Shown here: piece by piece, positions 1-11,510 of the stretch
Numbering within the stretch: the first letter of the stretch is position 1
Layout: the number at the start of each line of letters is the position of its first letter
Assembly (NCBI RefSeq): GCF_036850765.1
Contig: NC_089491.1
Span: forward strand, 88,382,740 to 88,446,739
Origin: Saccopteryx bilineata
Lineage: Eukaryota; Chordata; Mammalia; Chiroptera; Emballonuridae
Direction: 5' to 3'
DNA: 64,000 bases
Made by a program: the position numbers and the translations under genes
The notes under the pieces: model-generated
The model's database searches: none
What the model saw: the letters and a program-made list of their open reading frames with translations, nothing else
What the model was told of the DNA's origin: nothing

Positions 1-1212
1 TAGCAATCAACCCAAAAAATAGAATTTATAATGTTCTTAAGTTTAGGTGAAGGGTTAAAAACTATCCCCTTCTAGGTGATGGTCTGATCTTTGGTTCACT
101 TCCCAGTTGCTTCCTTGGAAGTGCATAAAGAAGGTACTTGTCAGCTATGATATTAGATAGCATTGATTATAACAACAACAACAACAATAAAAAGGTGGTT
201 TCTGAAACACAGATTGATCTAACCTGGAAGAACTACAAATCCCTGATGTGATGCCAATCTTTGGGCTTCTCTGAATGTGGTGACTCTGGTCTAATCCTTG
301 TGGGTACTCTGGAAGTTACACTCCTGGAGATGTTACAAGAGATCCTGGCTCTGGCATGAGGCTTTTAAGCCAAGGCAGCTGTCCAAGGTAGATTGCATTT
401 CCTTGTAAATAAGTTGACCAGGAGCAGCAGTTTAGACTGCTCTATAGACTGCTACAGGGACTCCAGATGTGGTTTTGTCCTACACCTTCTGATTAGACTG
501 ATGTGAAAGATATCTCTGAGAGTCTGGTGACTCTGAATGTCTAGTTAAATCTAAAGACAATCCCTGGTGGGTGTTGCAGTAAGAAGCAGAAGAATCACAT
601 CTATTCCTGAAATTGAGATAAAACATTTTCTCTCAGTTAAGAAAAAAAAAAAGGCATCATGTTACTTTATGGGTAACTACATGTTCTGAAGCATATAAGT
701 AAAAGGCAAAAATAATTTATAGGGACAGGGACAGCAGAGCCAAGGTTAAGAAACTTCTTGGGGGGAAAATGCTTGTGGGGAATGTCTAGGAACAGGTTGT
801 TAACAACTTTGGTAGGCTTTTGAGATCTTCAGTGCATCCCACTTCTGAAACCCAGAGGACATCACACCACACAGCTGTAGCACTCTGGAGAAGAATTATG
901 ACAGCATAAATATCATCTTTTCAAGGGTGGCTTTCTTGAAACAGCCTTAGATAGATTGTGTTCATGCTTTACGCAGTTTTGTATAAAAGATCAGCATATG
1001 GGAGTTCATTTCCTTCAAGAGAAAGCAGGACTGAGACTCAGTGGGTGACTGAACTAAAAGAAGAAAAACAAAAACAATGTGTGGTATCCTTTGGTATATA
1101 AGTAATTAATACGTAATAATCATGACAGTTACTACTCTTGTTATGAGGTTCTCATGACCTCACTACCATGGAGGAGAAAACATTTGACCTGGGACTTTAA
1201 AGAAGGACAAGA
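1..1212. other. Low-copy intergenic DNA
   Basis: No coding exon, RNA gene or clear repeat family is recognised here. A short (AAC)n run lies at 171-187. The rest is AT-rich and looks like ordinary unique mammalian DNA. Confidence 0.6.
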
Positions 1213-1231
1213 TTCCAATAGTTTAATTTTT

Positions 1232-1614
1232 TTTTTCTGTATTTTTCTGAAGCCGGAAACGGGGAGAGACAGACAGACTCCCGCATGCGCCGGACTGGGA
1301 TCTACCCGGCACGCCCACCAGGGGCGGATGCTCTGCCCACCAGGGGGCGATGCTCTGCCCCTCCGGGGTGTCGCTCTGCTGCGACCAGAGCCACTCTAGC
1401 GCCTGGGGCAGAGGCCAAGGAGCCATCCCCAGCACCTGGGCCATCTTTGCTCCAATGGAGCCTTGGCTGCGAGAGGGGAAGAGAGAGACAGAGAGGAAGG
1501 GGGGGGCGGTGGAGAAGCAAATGGGCGCTTCTCCTATGTGCCCTGGCCGGGAATCGAACCCGGGTCCCCCACATGCCAGGCCGACGCTCTACCGCTGAGC
1601 CAACCGGCCAGGGC
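1232..1614 (-). mobile_element. Bat tRNA-derived SINE, young, with 19-bp TSD
   Basis: Reading the minus strand, the head is a tRNA-like pol III promoter (A-box-like TGGCTCAGCGG, B-box GGTTCGATTCC), followed by a pyrimidine-rich block, a long GC-rich body with CCCCTGGTGGGC-type motifs and an A-tail that appears as T-rich sequence at 1232-1240. Direct repeats of 19 bp flank it at 1213-1231 and 1615-1633, so both insertion boundaries are certain. It lies in otherwise unremarkable DNA. Confidence 0.93.
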
Positions 1615-1633
1615 TTCCAATAGTTTAATTTTT

Positions 1634-2199
1634 AAAGGAATAGAAATATCTAGGGCAAGTTTGTGTGCTAAGTGTGTAATGTGGGAAGACTAATGTGAGT
1701 TGAGGCTAAAATGAGAGTTGAGCAAAGTAATTTATGTAAGCAATAGACAGCTATCAAAAGTTTTTCTACAAAGAAACAACATTACCAGAACAAGACTGTA
1801 TACTCTTAATTTGAATGAATGGAGAAAAGAGAAGAAGAGAGATTAATACAACCTGTTTTTCTGGAGCTGTAGAAGCTGTTTCTTAGGGCTTATAGTGAGC
1901 ATGTTATATATTTAAAATATTTTGTTAAGCTTATCAATCAAGTCTCCCTAAATCTTCCCTTGAATTCAACTGAGACCTATGAGATTTAGAATCAAATTGC
2001 CTGAGTATAAAACCTGTCTTCATTACTCATGAGCTCTGTAACCTCCAGCACATTTTTTAAGCAACCTGAGCCTTAATGAACACTTCCAGATGCCAGAGGC
2101 AATTAGAATACCTCTCATAATCAGGTTCTGAGGACACAGTGACTTAATATTTATAAAGGCCTAACAAGAGGTCTGGCATTTTAGTAAGTACTTGATAAA
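1634..2199. other. Low-copy intergenic DNA
   Basis: No gene or recognisable repeat is seen between the first SINE and the TA-flanked MITE. Confidence 0.55.
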
Positions 2200-2201
2200 T
2201 A

Positions 2202-2741
2202 CAGGGTGTGGCAAATATAGGTGTACAAGTGTGAGTACGCAAAACAGTTCATTCTTGTATCATTATTTATTAATTATTGTATTATTTTCTATACGAATGA
2301 CTGCAAAGTTACTTTTTTTTTTTTTTTTTTTTGTATTTTTCTGAAGCTAGAAACTGGGAGAGAAAGCCAGACAGACTCCCGCATGTGCCGGACCGGGATC
2401 CACCCGGCACACCCACCAGGGAGGGCGCTCTGCCCACCAGGGGGCGATGCTCTGCCCCTCCGGGGCATCGCTCTGTTGCAACCAGAGCCACTCTAGCGCC
2501 TGGGGCAGAGGCCAAGGAGCCATCCCCAGCACCCGGGCCGTCTTTGCTCCAATGGAGCCTTGGCTGCAGGAGGGGAAGAGAGAGAGACAGAGAGGAAGGA
2601 GAGGGGGAGGGGTGGAGAAGCAGATGGGTGCTTCTCCTGTGTGCCCTGGCCGGGAATCGAACCCGGGACTTCTGCACGCCAGGCGGACGCTCTACCACTG
2701 AGCCAACCGGCCAGGGCCTGCAAAGTTACTTTTATACCCTG
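2202..2741. mobile_element. Tc1/mariner-type MITE split by a SINE
   Basis: A short non-autonomous DNA transposon. It begins CAGGGTGTGGCAAATATAGG and ends with the inverse, ...ATACCCTG, and is flanked by TA at 2200-2201 and 2742-2743. The element itself is about 125 bp; the remainder is the SINE at 2317-2717 and its duplicated target. A second copy lies at 30421-30549, and the two share the central A/T-rich block. TA duplications point to the Tc1/mariner superfamily. There is no coding capacity. Confidence 0.75.
2317..2717 (-). mobile_element. Bat tRNA-derived SINE inserted in a MITE
   Basis: Same family and orientation as the SINE at 1232-1614: poly-T at the left, then the GC-rich body, then the tRNA-like head with the B-box complement at the right. 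A 16-bp target-site duplication (CTGCAAAGTTACTTTT) is at 2301-2316 and 2718-2733. The target lies inside the 3' inverted repeat of a MITE, so the SINE is the younger of the two. Confidence 0.93.
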
Positions 2742-2743
2742 TA

Positions 2744-3558
2744 GTAGCTATTGTTAAAAAGATTAATGCTAACTAAGTTCATTTTTAATCATTTTAGCCC
2801 AGTGTATAGCTCATCTTCATCTCTGCATTTGTGGAGTATATTAACTACCTCTTCCATATTTGTTTCTTGTTGAGTCTTATGTGGCATGCCTTTACAGAAC
2901 TCTACCAAGTTAGCTTCAATTTGTTAACAAGAACAATTCAGGCACACTTTTCTTACCAGATATGTCCCATTTGTTGGTATTATATTCCTCTATCTTACCC
3001 ACAAACATACCCCAAACTCTATGTCTCTGCATTGCAAATTAAAAATAAAGAAGTTTTCTGTATTATTTAGATATCAGAAAATAAAATTTATTTCTATGGT
3101 TTGACTTGTTCCCATGACCCCTCAATAATGTCTGGAGGTCAGTGCTTTCTCTAAGTCTTCCCAAATTCCTAAATATCCTGTTTAAGAATTTCAATAAAGA
3201 TCAGTTGAAATCCACCAGCTGGTACTTCTATTGTCCATATTTCACAAAACAGAGCTATATTTATATTTTATACAATACTTTTACTCAGAGATATGTAGTA
3301 ATTGTTTGTATACTAAATATAGAAACAACTTTTGAATCTGGAAGGGATCTAATTTAACTCATTAAAATAGACTGCTTGAGGCTATGGGCATATGATATAG
3401 TGTGCAGATGATGTTTTGTTGAGTTGTATATTTGAAATCTGTATGGTTTTATGAACCAATGTCACCCCAGTAAATTCAATATAAAATAAAATGAAATAGA
3501 TGTATTAAGAGGGTTAATTCCAGCAGGCCTGAAATTGGCCTGAGCTCTTTTTCTGAAA
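2744..3558. other. Low-copy AT-rich DNA
   Basis: No gene or clear repeat is recognised. The last 100 bases, including TGAACCAATGTCACCCCAGT, resemble a degenerate L1 3' end, but too weakly for an annotation. Confidence 0.5.
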
Positions 3559-3560
3559 TA

Positions 3561-4157
3561 CAGTGTGTCCATAAAGTCATGGTGCACTTTTGACCGGTCA
3601 CAGGAAAACAATAAAAGACGATAGAAATGTGAAATCTGCACCAAATAAAAGAAAAACACTCCCAGTTTATGTAGGATGATGTGGAAGCATGTGCACATGT
3701 GCAGATGATGATGTAACACCGTGTATACAGCAGAGCAGCCCACGGCCAAGTCAGTTGAGATGTGGACAGTACAGAGGAAAGTTCAGTGTGTTCTTTGGCT
3801 CACTAAATTTGAATCCGTGACCAAAGTGCAACGTGAATATCGGCATGTTTATAACGAAGCACTACCACATAGGAATAACATTACTCGGTGGGATAAGCAG
3901 TTGAAAGAAACCGGCAGTTTGGTGGAGAAACCCTGTTCTGGCAGGCCATCAGTCAGTGACGAGTCTGTAGACACTATACGGGATAGCTACATAAGGAGCC
4001 TTAAAAAATCTGTGCGTGAGCCCACATCAAACTGCACTGAATAGGTATGAAACTGGGAGAGTTTTCCTTTTATTTGGTGCAGATTTCACATTTCTATCAT
4101 CTTTTGTTGCTTTCCTCTGACCGGTCAAAAGTGCACCATGACTTTACGGACACACTG
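3561..4157 (+). mobile_element. Mariner-type element with long TIRs, internally deleted
   Basis: Flanked by TA dinucleotides at 3559-3560 and 4158-4159. The first and last roughly 105 bases are inverted repeats differing by only a few bases, starting CAGTGTGTCCATAAAGTCAT on the left and CAGTGTGTCCGTAAAGTCAT on the complement of the right. The core between them encodes only the N-terminal helix-turn-helix part of a mariner-family transposase; the DDE/D catalytic half is absent. At 597 bp it is under half of a typical 1.3-kb mariner. The near-identical TIRs argue for relatively recent activity, driven by a transposase from elsewhere. Confidence 0.85.
3760..4044 (+). pseudogene. Transposase N-terminal HTH fragment (mariner family)
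   Basis: An open frame of 94 codons from the first ATG at 3760; the frame stays open upstream to 3721. It reads as the paired-type helix-turn-helix DNA-binding region of mariner transposases: an N-terminal helix, a VQREYRHVYNE segment, an ITRWDKQLKETGSL helix and a GRP-type linker (SGRPSVSDESV). The protein then runs into TIR-proximal sequence and stops at TAG, losing all catalytic aspartates. It has no internal stop or frameshift. It could be an inert deletion product or, if expressed, a TIR-binding repressor-like peptide. Function beyond DNA binding is not supported. Confidence 0.7.
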
Positions 4158-4329
4158 TACATGCACTAACATCTGGTCAAGGCATGAAGTATAGTTTTTA
4201 GAAGTGTATGTTTTAGAGAAAATATGGGGGCAAAATAATATCAGCCAATTAGCATTCTTTATTAATTAGAACAAGATAGATGGTTTGCACCCAGTTTCTA
4301 TGGGAATCCCAGCAGACTCTGATATTGGG

Positions 4330-4680
4330 TCTGATCATCACATAGCAATAATTTACCTACATAACCAGCAATAGTATGAGAGTCTTACTTGGGACTTGAT
4401 CTTGAACTTTCTGGTTCTGAGGTATTCTGTGCACAGGCAACTTGTCCTGATCTCAGAGGGAAGGCACATGTGATATGGTCCTGCTGCCAGAGAATAGCAG
4501 GAGTCTACTACTGGCCTCTCCAAATCCTTTGCTGTGAAGCAGCCTTTAACTGCAATTAATATCCTTACTGCTATTCTGGTAGAATATGCTGTTGCTATTG
4601 TGTGCCCTTTCCTGACAATAAACTGTAGATTCAGAAGTATTATCATTTTGGGTCTTGTGAGTCCACCATTTGTATAATAG
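4330..4680 (+). mobile_element. Possible ancient LTR remnant
   Basis: A more GC-rich block ending with a polyadenylation-like AATAAA (in GACAATAAACTG near 4613) and then GTCTTGTGAGTCC, an arrangement resembling the R-U5 end of an LTR. No mate, TSD or clear boundary is visible, so this is a weak call. Confidence 0.25.
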
Positions 4681-5239
4681 GCAAAGTAAATGACTTCATC
4701 ATATTTTAGTAATCTATTTTTATATGTTTAATATATTCTTGAAGTAATTCCATTTCCATAACTTTTGGGCTAATCGCTTATGATCTATACCTGAAGGAAT
4801 CAAGCATAATACAAGATAGAACATAATAGCTAATGAGATTACTTCAGCTCTCATCTACTGCAACCTACTGCCCTGGAAAATTGGGAAGCAAGTGACCTTC
4901 CTTATATATAAATTGTCAAATTAAGATTGATCAAAGTAAGTAGTCTAAGAGAAAATACTTACAAGGAGAGTGGTCCATAGCCATAAAAGAGGGGTGGAAA
5001 AAGATAAATACATGATTTTCCAATATAAGAGTTTGTCATGTACAGTATTAAGATCAGGTTCTGAAACCATTATCAATACTTTTTAGATGGCCCCTGGCTG
5101 AACTGTACAGTTCTGAAAATTTGTGATACAACTAAAAAGAAGCTCTTATATATTTTTTTCAACCTCAAAATAAACATTTAGTTGGCAATTTTAATTTTAG
5201 TATTAGGAATGATGAATGTTATTTTATCTCAATTATTTG
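4681..5239. other. Low-copy AT-rich DNA
   Basis: No gene, repeat family or regulatory signature recognised. Confidence 0.5.
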
Positions 5240-5360
5240 TTTTATTTCTGTTTTCCCCACTAGAATGAGAGTTCTTTGACAACAGATAACAGTTGTATCA
5301 TGTTCACCAATATATCCTTAGTGCCTAGAATAAAGCTTAACACATCATAGATAATTTTTT
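5240..5360 (+). repeat. L2 LINE 3' end remnant
   Basis: Matches the recalled L2 tail pattern: TAGAATGAGAGTTC, a run resembling TGTTCACCAATATATCC, then TTAGTGCCTAGAATAAAGC, ending toward an ATAGATAA tail. Highly diverged and non-functional. Confidence 0.6.
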
Positions 5361-5474
5361 AAAAAAACAATAAAAACACTTTATTTACTGTGACTGTGTT
5401 AACTATAAAAATTTTTAAAGTATTTTGTATATATTAATTTATAAAACACATGCCATGACTATAATAAAGTACTA

Positions 5475-5610
5475 TAATCTCAAATCTCATTTTACAGATG
5501 AGGAAAGCAAGGCACAGAGGGGTTAAATAAATTGCTCAAGGCCACACAGTTAATAAATGGCAAAGCCATTTGAGCTTAACAGTTCTGGTTCCAGAATCCA
5601 GGTGTTTGGA
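5475..5610 (-). repeat. MIR SINE remnant
   Basis: Complement of the MIR core: CATTTTACAGATGAGGAAAG, AAGGCACAGAGGGGTTAAAT, then GGCCACACAGTTAATAAATG. Ancient, with no visible TSD. Confidence 0.85.
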
Positions 5611-7674
5611 AACTTCCAAAAAGAGAATGGCTAAAATATCTAGATCATTTTTGAAAATCACTCTTAATCATTGATAAATTATTCAGTGTTTTAATGAAAA
5701 TTTGATTTTCACCTTTAATCTAAGCTATTTTTCTTAAATTATTAGAAATTCAAATATCAAGACCTAAATTCCAACAAGGCAAGCAAACTCCTTTTCAAAA
5801 GAAACCAGATCAATACCCTTCAAAACTTCAGATGTTCTATAGTGATTCCAATGTCATCTCTGAGAGCAATTTGTTTGTGTCACACAAACAGAAGCAGGTG
5901 TCCCGATGCAGGTGTTGTCATGTTTGTAGAGTTTTAATGAGGATGTGAACATTTGCTGAAAAAGAGAATAATAAAGATGAGGTGTTTCCCTTTATATCCA
6001 GCTTTCTAAGGGGAAAAAAGAGATGCATTACAGTACTACATGTGATGGAAACAAAAAATAAGTTATTTCTTTTAAGATAAAAAAGAGCTTTTTCCATAAT
6101 TGTGAGAATCCTTATTGGTAGAGGAAAGCAGAGATGGGCAATAGAACTCTTAATATATAAAGTGTTAATTCTAGTAGAGGACCAGAACATCCAGAAATGA
6201 CTTGGATTTGTTTCTCATTCTATTGAACAACTTATCTTGGACAGAGAGAATGGCATGTCTCTGTAATTTATTTTTCAACTTTAATTCAATTTTGAATTGA
6301 AAGTATAACTATTAAAAAATAATCCACCAATCATCCTTAACTACTCTATAGTGTAGGTCATCCCACACCTAGAATAAATTTTCAGCTTCTCAAATTCCTG
6401 TATCAAAAAGTGAATTTATATGGAGTTTAGAGAAGGACTAAGTATATATGCAACACAAATAAGAGTCTTTAGTAACAAAGTAAAGAGGGTTCCTCCCACT
6501 TTTTGGTGACTTTTCTTTTGATTTTTTTTCTATGTAATAAGAATAAAACTATTTGTCAACTGATGTCAAGAAAGAAAAGGAGAGTAGACTACTAATAAAT
6601 ATGATTCTGTTAGTTTATGTTTTGAGTGCTTTGTCTGCTCCAAAATAAAAAATGAAAGATAAAATACTTAAGATTAAAATTAAAGATATATTCAAACCCC
6701 AAAATAAGATATATAGTACCTTTTACAAGAAAGAGTAGAAACTCATAATGTTGAGCAGAACTACTGAAATTACTATTTAGTTTTCTTTCTTTGTGCTATA
6801 ATTAATAATGTGTTCTTATTTTTTGGATTTTTATAAAATAAAAATGACCTTCAGAGAATAAAATACTATCTAGTAATTAGTGAATAAACTAGAGGTATGT
6901 GTATTGAAATGGCTATATCTCGCTAACATGAGATTTATTATGAAAACAAGTTGAAGTACATTCCTATTTATGGAAATACTTAAAACAATGCCACCCATTG
7001 TTTTGGTCACATACATATTAATTAAAAAGTAAAATATCTGGATTGTATATTCACAAAATTCATAATGGCCGCTGAATAGAAGAAAACAAGGGAGGAAAGA
7101 GGAAAGGTACTATGCTTGATATGAGGAATTTATCTGTAGTTTTCTTTTTTAAATTATCTAAAACCAGTATTGCGTATAATGTACACCTCTTGAGTAGTGA
7201 GTACATAGTGTTTGTTGCAGTGTCTTTTATATAGTTCTGTGTTATTTTCTCAACCTGAAACAAAGATTTCAAAAAACAATTTGCCTATCTAGCTTGACAG
7301 TTACTGAAGACATGTGTTTAGGAGAAAATCAGGAGGAACATGGTCTATCATTTTGTGATTAAGCAATTTAGATCCATCTTTTCTATTTCAAAATTTTTTG
7401 AACTAAAGTCTCATAGTGTTAAGTACAGTAAACATACTACTGGCTGTTAATAAATTAGCCTCTTAAAGGGCACATCTTCCCATTAAGAACACCTTCCTCT
7501 ACTACCGACAGACTGAGGTACCAACAATAGCAACATCCCAATTTGTCAAGTACTTGCCATGTCAATTTTTGTTGGGGTTAAATATGACAGGAAATATTAG
7601 TTGCTTTTACATCCATTGTGTCATATGACCCCCTCAGAACCCTGTAGCATAACTCAATGAAAGAAATACAATCT
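5611..7674. other. Low-copy AT-rich DNA
   Basis: Two kilobases of AT-rich sequence without a supported gene or repeat. Short open frames here are sparse and have no family features. Confidence 0.55.
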
Positions 7675-7885
7675 TTAGAATAAGCAAATCTGAGTCTGAA
7701 ACTTTGCTCCAACCCTTAAACTCCTAGTGACCTTGGAGCTATAAAATATCTTTGAGCCAGTTTTCTCATGTAAAATGGAGAGAATTGGCTTTACTTACAG
7801 GCGATGGTGAGGGTCAAATGAGATTATATCTATAAATAGCCTAAAATGGCACCTAAGTAGGAGCTTGGTAAATGTTACCTCTGCC
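7675..7885 (+). repeat. MIR SINE remnant
   Basis: MIR order is recognisable: AGTGACCTTGGAGCTATAAA, AGTTTTCTCATGTAAAATGG, GGGTCAAATGAGATTATA and AGGAGCTTGGTAAATGTTAC. It lies about 70 bp before a second MIR on the same strand. Confidence 0.75.
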
Positions 7886-7954
7886 ATTTTACTAGGAACC
7901 AAAGTTCTGAGGGGTTCACTGATGTGAATTTGGTCACATAAAAATGATAGAATC

Positions 7955-8210
7955 AAGGAGACATGGCAGTTAAGAGTATGGACTCTAGAGGCAGTTTGCC
8001 CACTTTTAAATCTGGCTCTACCACTTACCAGCTGTGTAACTTTAGGCATTTCATTTAAGCTCTCTGGGCCTAAGTTTTCTCATATGTAATATGAGAACGG
8101 GAAGGGTAATTATTTCATAGGGTTGTTATGAGCATTACATAAAGAAGCACTTCAAACAGAACCTCATAGTGTACTTCAAACAGTGCACATAGCAAGCACT
8201 ATGTAATTTA
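7955..8210 (+). repeat. MIR SINE, nearly complete
   Basis: Contains most of the MIR consensus: GGCAGTTAAGAGTATGGACT, the tRNA-derived CTACCACTTACCAGCTGTGT, CTCTGGGCCTAAGTTTTCTC, GGGTTGTTATGAGCATTACA and AAGCACTATG. One of the best preserved old SINEs in the window. Confidence 0.9.
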
Positions 8211-9730
8211 ATGAATCTCAGTATGTGGAAATTCATACTCATTGGTGGGGGGAGTGTAGAGCTGCTCCTCACACTGCACTCCAGCTGCCTCTACCAGCAG
8301 GGTTGGGAGTACGTGGACAATATGGTTTTATATCTGCTATTAAGTTTTAAGGGAGAGTGGTGCATAAAAGAAAGAGACATAAAGACAAAATTTGTCATCA
8401 ATGCTATTAATTCTTATTTTCCCATGGGTGATGCTCTTTTCAGCTCTTTTTTGTTGTTGTTGTTCTTCAAGTTTCAATTAAACCAATCAAAAGTTCATAT
8501 GAACTAAATTTTAAGACTTAACTACAATAATAGGCTCACATGTTTGCACTGAAATATGGACAGATCTCTGTTCCTCCATGACATGTCCTTTTCCACTTTG
8601 CCAGCCACTGTGAGGACTAGCTGGCACCAGGTCCCCAGCCTCCTCTTTCTGAAGGGCATGCATAACTCATTTAATTGCTCCACACTACAGTACACTGCTA
8701 TTTAGAACCAGTCTGTTTCTTTCCATTGTAACAGCATGGAAATAAATAAGCAATTTTCATACATTAGGAAACATAAGCATGCCAGAATTTAATTCATACT
8801 TATGTGATTAATAAACCAGAGCACTTAGATGAAATACACCACACACAAAAGCACTACTCCATTAGAGCAGCCGTTTGGATGTGAGTGATTGCCCACAGTG
8901 GTCTCACTGCTGAGCTCAGTAAAGAGTCCCATATGAAAACTCATCAAATGTCTTTAGAGTGAAGGTTCTCCTTTAGGTGGAAAAATGAAAGGTCAGAAAC
9001 AGAGCCAACTTTTCCGCCTCTGTAAGTGGCATTGGCTTTGCCTGAGCTATGAGCAAGCTGCGTGGCCCTGAGCAAATGTATTTCTGTGCCTTGTTTATTA
9101 ATGGACAGAAAAGCTAGCCTGAAAATGAAATTGATTTTGTTCACTTAGGATTTTATACTCCATTGCACAACCACAACCCAGCAAATTTTTCATTAAGAGA
9201 GATAATTACTTTAATGAAGATTAAATATAATTTAAAATTCACATTTATCTTTATCCACATAATGCAGGTCAAAATTAACCTAAAATGGTTTGGGAAGCGG
9301 GAAGAAATGAGTTTCTCTAATAAGTCTACACCTGTTTATGTAGAGATGGTTCTGATCCGACAGCTCCTGCCTCTCTTTCTTTTTCTCCTCTTTCTCTCAT
9401 TTCCTCCATTAGTGTCTACCACACCAAGGCCAGATCAAACCTTTTGCTTTCTAATAATCTTAATTTGGGATGTTTGGTGGAGGCAGCAGGAGACCAACAA
9501 TTAACATCCGGGATGCTTAATGATCTATGGAAAGCTGTATCCACCATGCGCATATGGGGAAAACATTAAGATCAAAAAAGTAGCAGGTTGAGAAATATTC
9601 TCCTTTCTTGAGACAGAGTGTTTTTATTGCACCTGTCAGAGACAGGAAGCCAAAAATGATATTAAACTAATTAGTATTACTCATTTCAGGTGACATTAGA
9701 ATTCTTCCTCATTACTGGCATTGAAGGAGC
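8211..9730. other. Low-copy DNA, parts may be conserved
   Basis: No gene supported. 9190-9300 has clustered TAATTA/TTTAATGA-type homeodomain-like words (AGATAATTACTTTAATGAAG), a texture often seen in conserved non-coding elements. That is a guess without alignment. Confidence 0.4.
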
Positions 9731-9734
9731 ATTG

Positions 9735-9905
9735 TTATGGAAAGAGCCAAGGAGACAGAAAAATAAGAGTTTAACTCCTAGCTTCTCCTCTTATCAAATG
9801 TTTGACTTTAAAAAGGTTTCTTAACTTCTCTGAATATGGGATTTTTATTTATGATATGGGAGTAATAATGCCCACCTTTACTTCAGAGATTTAGAAAACC
9901 TAGCA
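9735..9905 (+). repeat. Probable MIR remnant
   Basis: Degenerate MIR-like order: TTTAACTCCTAGCTTCTCCT, a short TTTCTTAACTTCTCTGAAT block, then GTAATAATGCCCACCTTTAC. No TSD. Confidence 0.5.
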
Positions 9906-9975
9906 TTGAATATGTACTCTTATTGATCAATGTCACCTATTAAATTTAATTTTCTAAATAAAATTTTAAAAAAAT
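9906..9975 (+). repeat. Short L1 3' tail remnant
   Basis: TTATTGATCAATGTCACCTA followed by TTAATTTTCTAAATAAAATT and an A-run. The same tail ends the L1 fragment at 29750-29970. Confidence 0.5.
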
Positions 9976-10439
9976 GAGTACTAGAAGTTTCAAACACTAC
10001 ACCAGTGGACCAATTACTCTTTGATGACAGTAACACTTGATTCTGCAGAAGTGACTGGTGAGTTTTACCCCAGGCTCTTGTCAAAGGAGGGGCACAGGGA
10101 AGCACAGCTTGTCAGACCCTCCTGCACAGACAGGCACAGCCCTGAGTGTTTCAACATTCATTTTCTTGGGAGGAAAACAAAGTCTGGCTTAGTGAGATGA
10201 TATCACTGGCTTCCAGATGTAATATTTCAAGTAACAGCTCTTGTTTACCGAATACCAATGAAATACGACACATTATACACAGTATCTTATTGAATTAGTG
10301 TGACTATATAATTTGTCATTCAAATCAGGACACTTTCAAAGTGAAAGGGAATGCTATACATAATTATATCAAATCAAGTATAAAACTAGATGGTCCTGCC
10401 AAACTGAATGTATGGTCACGTAATCACTGTAAAATATCA

Positions 10440-10565
10440 AAAACTCCTTATTTTACAGAAGGAAACTACAATATAGAAGTTATAAGTAACAAGCCCAAGT
10501 TCATACAAACTAGCAAGTGATAGACCCAGGACAGGAACTTCAGTCTGTTTGATGCTAGAGGTACT
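10440..10565 (-). repeat. MIR SINE remnant
   Basis: Complement of MIR: TTATTTTACAGAAGGAAACT, AACAAGCCCAAGTTCATACA, GTGATAGACCCAGGACAGGA. Confidence 0.7.
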
Positions 10566-11085
10566 TTTCTCTAATATGTTCCCTCCTTGAAACCCTTTAG
10601 TCATGATATTAGCTGCCACATAACAGCATTAATTTTGTTTTGAAAGCCTGATTTTATTGAGTGAATAAATTGTTTCAACTCTGGGCCATGAGTTCCAACT
10701 GCTCTCAAGAAAAAGGGTAAGAAAATAGGTAAAGATAAACTGAAATGATAATAGGAAGCAGTCATGCCTAATGAGCATCCAGCTCCTTGCCCCACGCAGT
10801 CTGAATATCAAAGGCCTAAGCTAATTATTGCAGCATCGAGAATGAGTCAATAGGGTCAGATATCAACAAACATTTTCCCCATGTGCTGGTCTGTATTCTC
10901 ATGCACCCAATAAATTCCTTGATCTACGTCAAGTCACTGCTGATTCTTAGCAATCTGCAATCACAAACAATTTGAGTCACTTTGAAACATCCCAGGGTCT
11001 AGTCTTTCTCCCAGAGTTTAAGATGTATAAGAATGTTGAGATTGTCAACATTCGGTGCTCTCTGTGGTATTTCAGTGAGTAAAAT
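10566..11085. other. Low-copy DNA
   Basis: No gene or repeat recognised. 10800-11050 is less AT-rich and contains TAATTATTGCAGC-like words; possible conserved non-coding sequence, untested. Confidence 0.4.
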
Positions 11086-11097
11086 AGATGAGTGCCT

Positions 11098-11498
11098 TTT
11101 TTTTTTTTTTTTTTTTTCATTTTTCTGAAGCTGGAAACGGAGAGACAGTCAGACAGACTCCCGCATGCGCCCGACCGGGATCAACCCGGCACGCCCACCA
11201 TGGGGCGACGCTCTGCCCACCAGGGGGCGATGCTCTGCCCATCCTGGGCGTCGCCATGTTGCGACCAGAGCCACTCTAGCGCCTGAGGCAGAGGCCACAG
11301 AGCCATCCCCAGCGCCCGGGCCATCTTTGCTCCAATGGAGCCTTGGCTGCGGGAGGGGAAGGGAGAGACAGAGAGGAAAGCACAGCGGAGGGGTGGAGAA
11401 GCAAATGGGCGCTTCTCCTGTGTGCCCTGGCCGGGAATCGAACCCGGGTCCTCCGCACGCTAGGCCGACGCTCTACCGCTGAGCCAACCGGCCAGGGC
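11098..11498 (-). mobile_element. Bat tRNA-derived SINE, young, with 12-bp TSD
   Basis: Same family as 1232-1614 and 2317-2717. Poly-T lies at 11098-11117 and the GCCCTGGCCGG head complement ends at 11498. The 12-bp direct repeats AGATGAGTGCCT are at 11086-11097 and 11499-11510. Confidence 0.93.
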
Positions 11499-11510
11499 AG
11501 ATGAGTGCCT

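Noticed and set aside
171..190. CRISPR-like or other regularly spaced repeats
   Set aside because: Only simple sequence (AAC)n, microsatellites and dispersed transposons are present; this is eukaryotic DNA with no spacer-repeat pattern.
1540..1614. Possible tRNA genes at SINE heads
   Set aside because: The heads have A- and B-boxes but belong to A-tailed, TSD-flanked SINEs and do not form complete tRNA cloverleaves.
1285..1623. Overlapping open frames on both strands at the young SINEs (also near 2309-2757, 11092-11629, 28316-28810, 56783-57608)
   Set aside because: They lie in GC-rich SINE bodies, recur in every copy and follow SINE boundaries, so they are repeat sequence and not genes.
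4353..4646. 97-codon minus-strand open frame
   Set aside because: No domain. The plus strand has an LTR-like polyadenylation layout, so it is more likely an old repeat.
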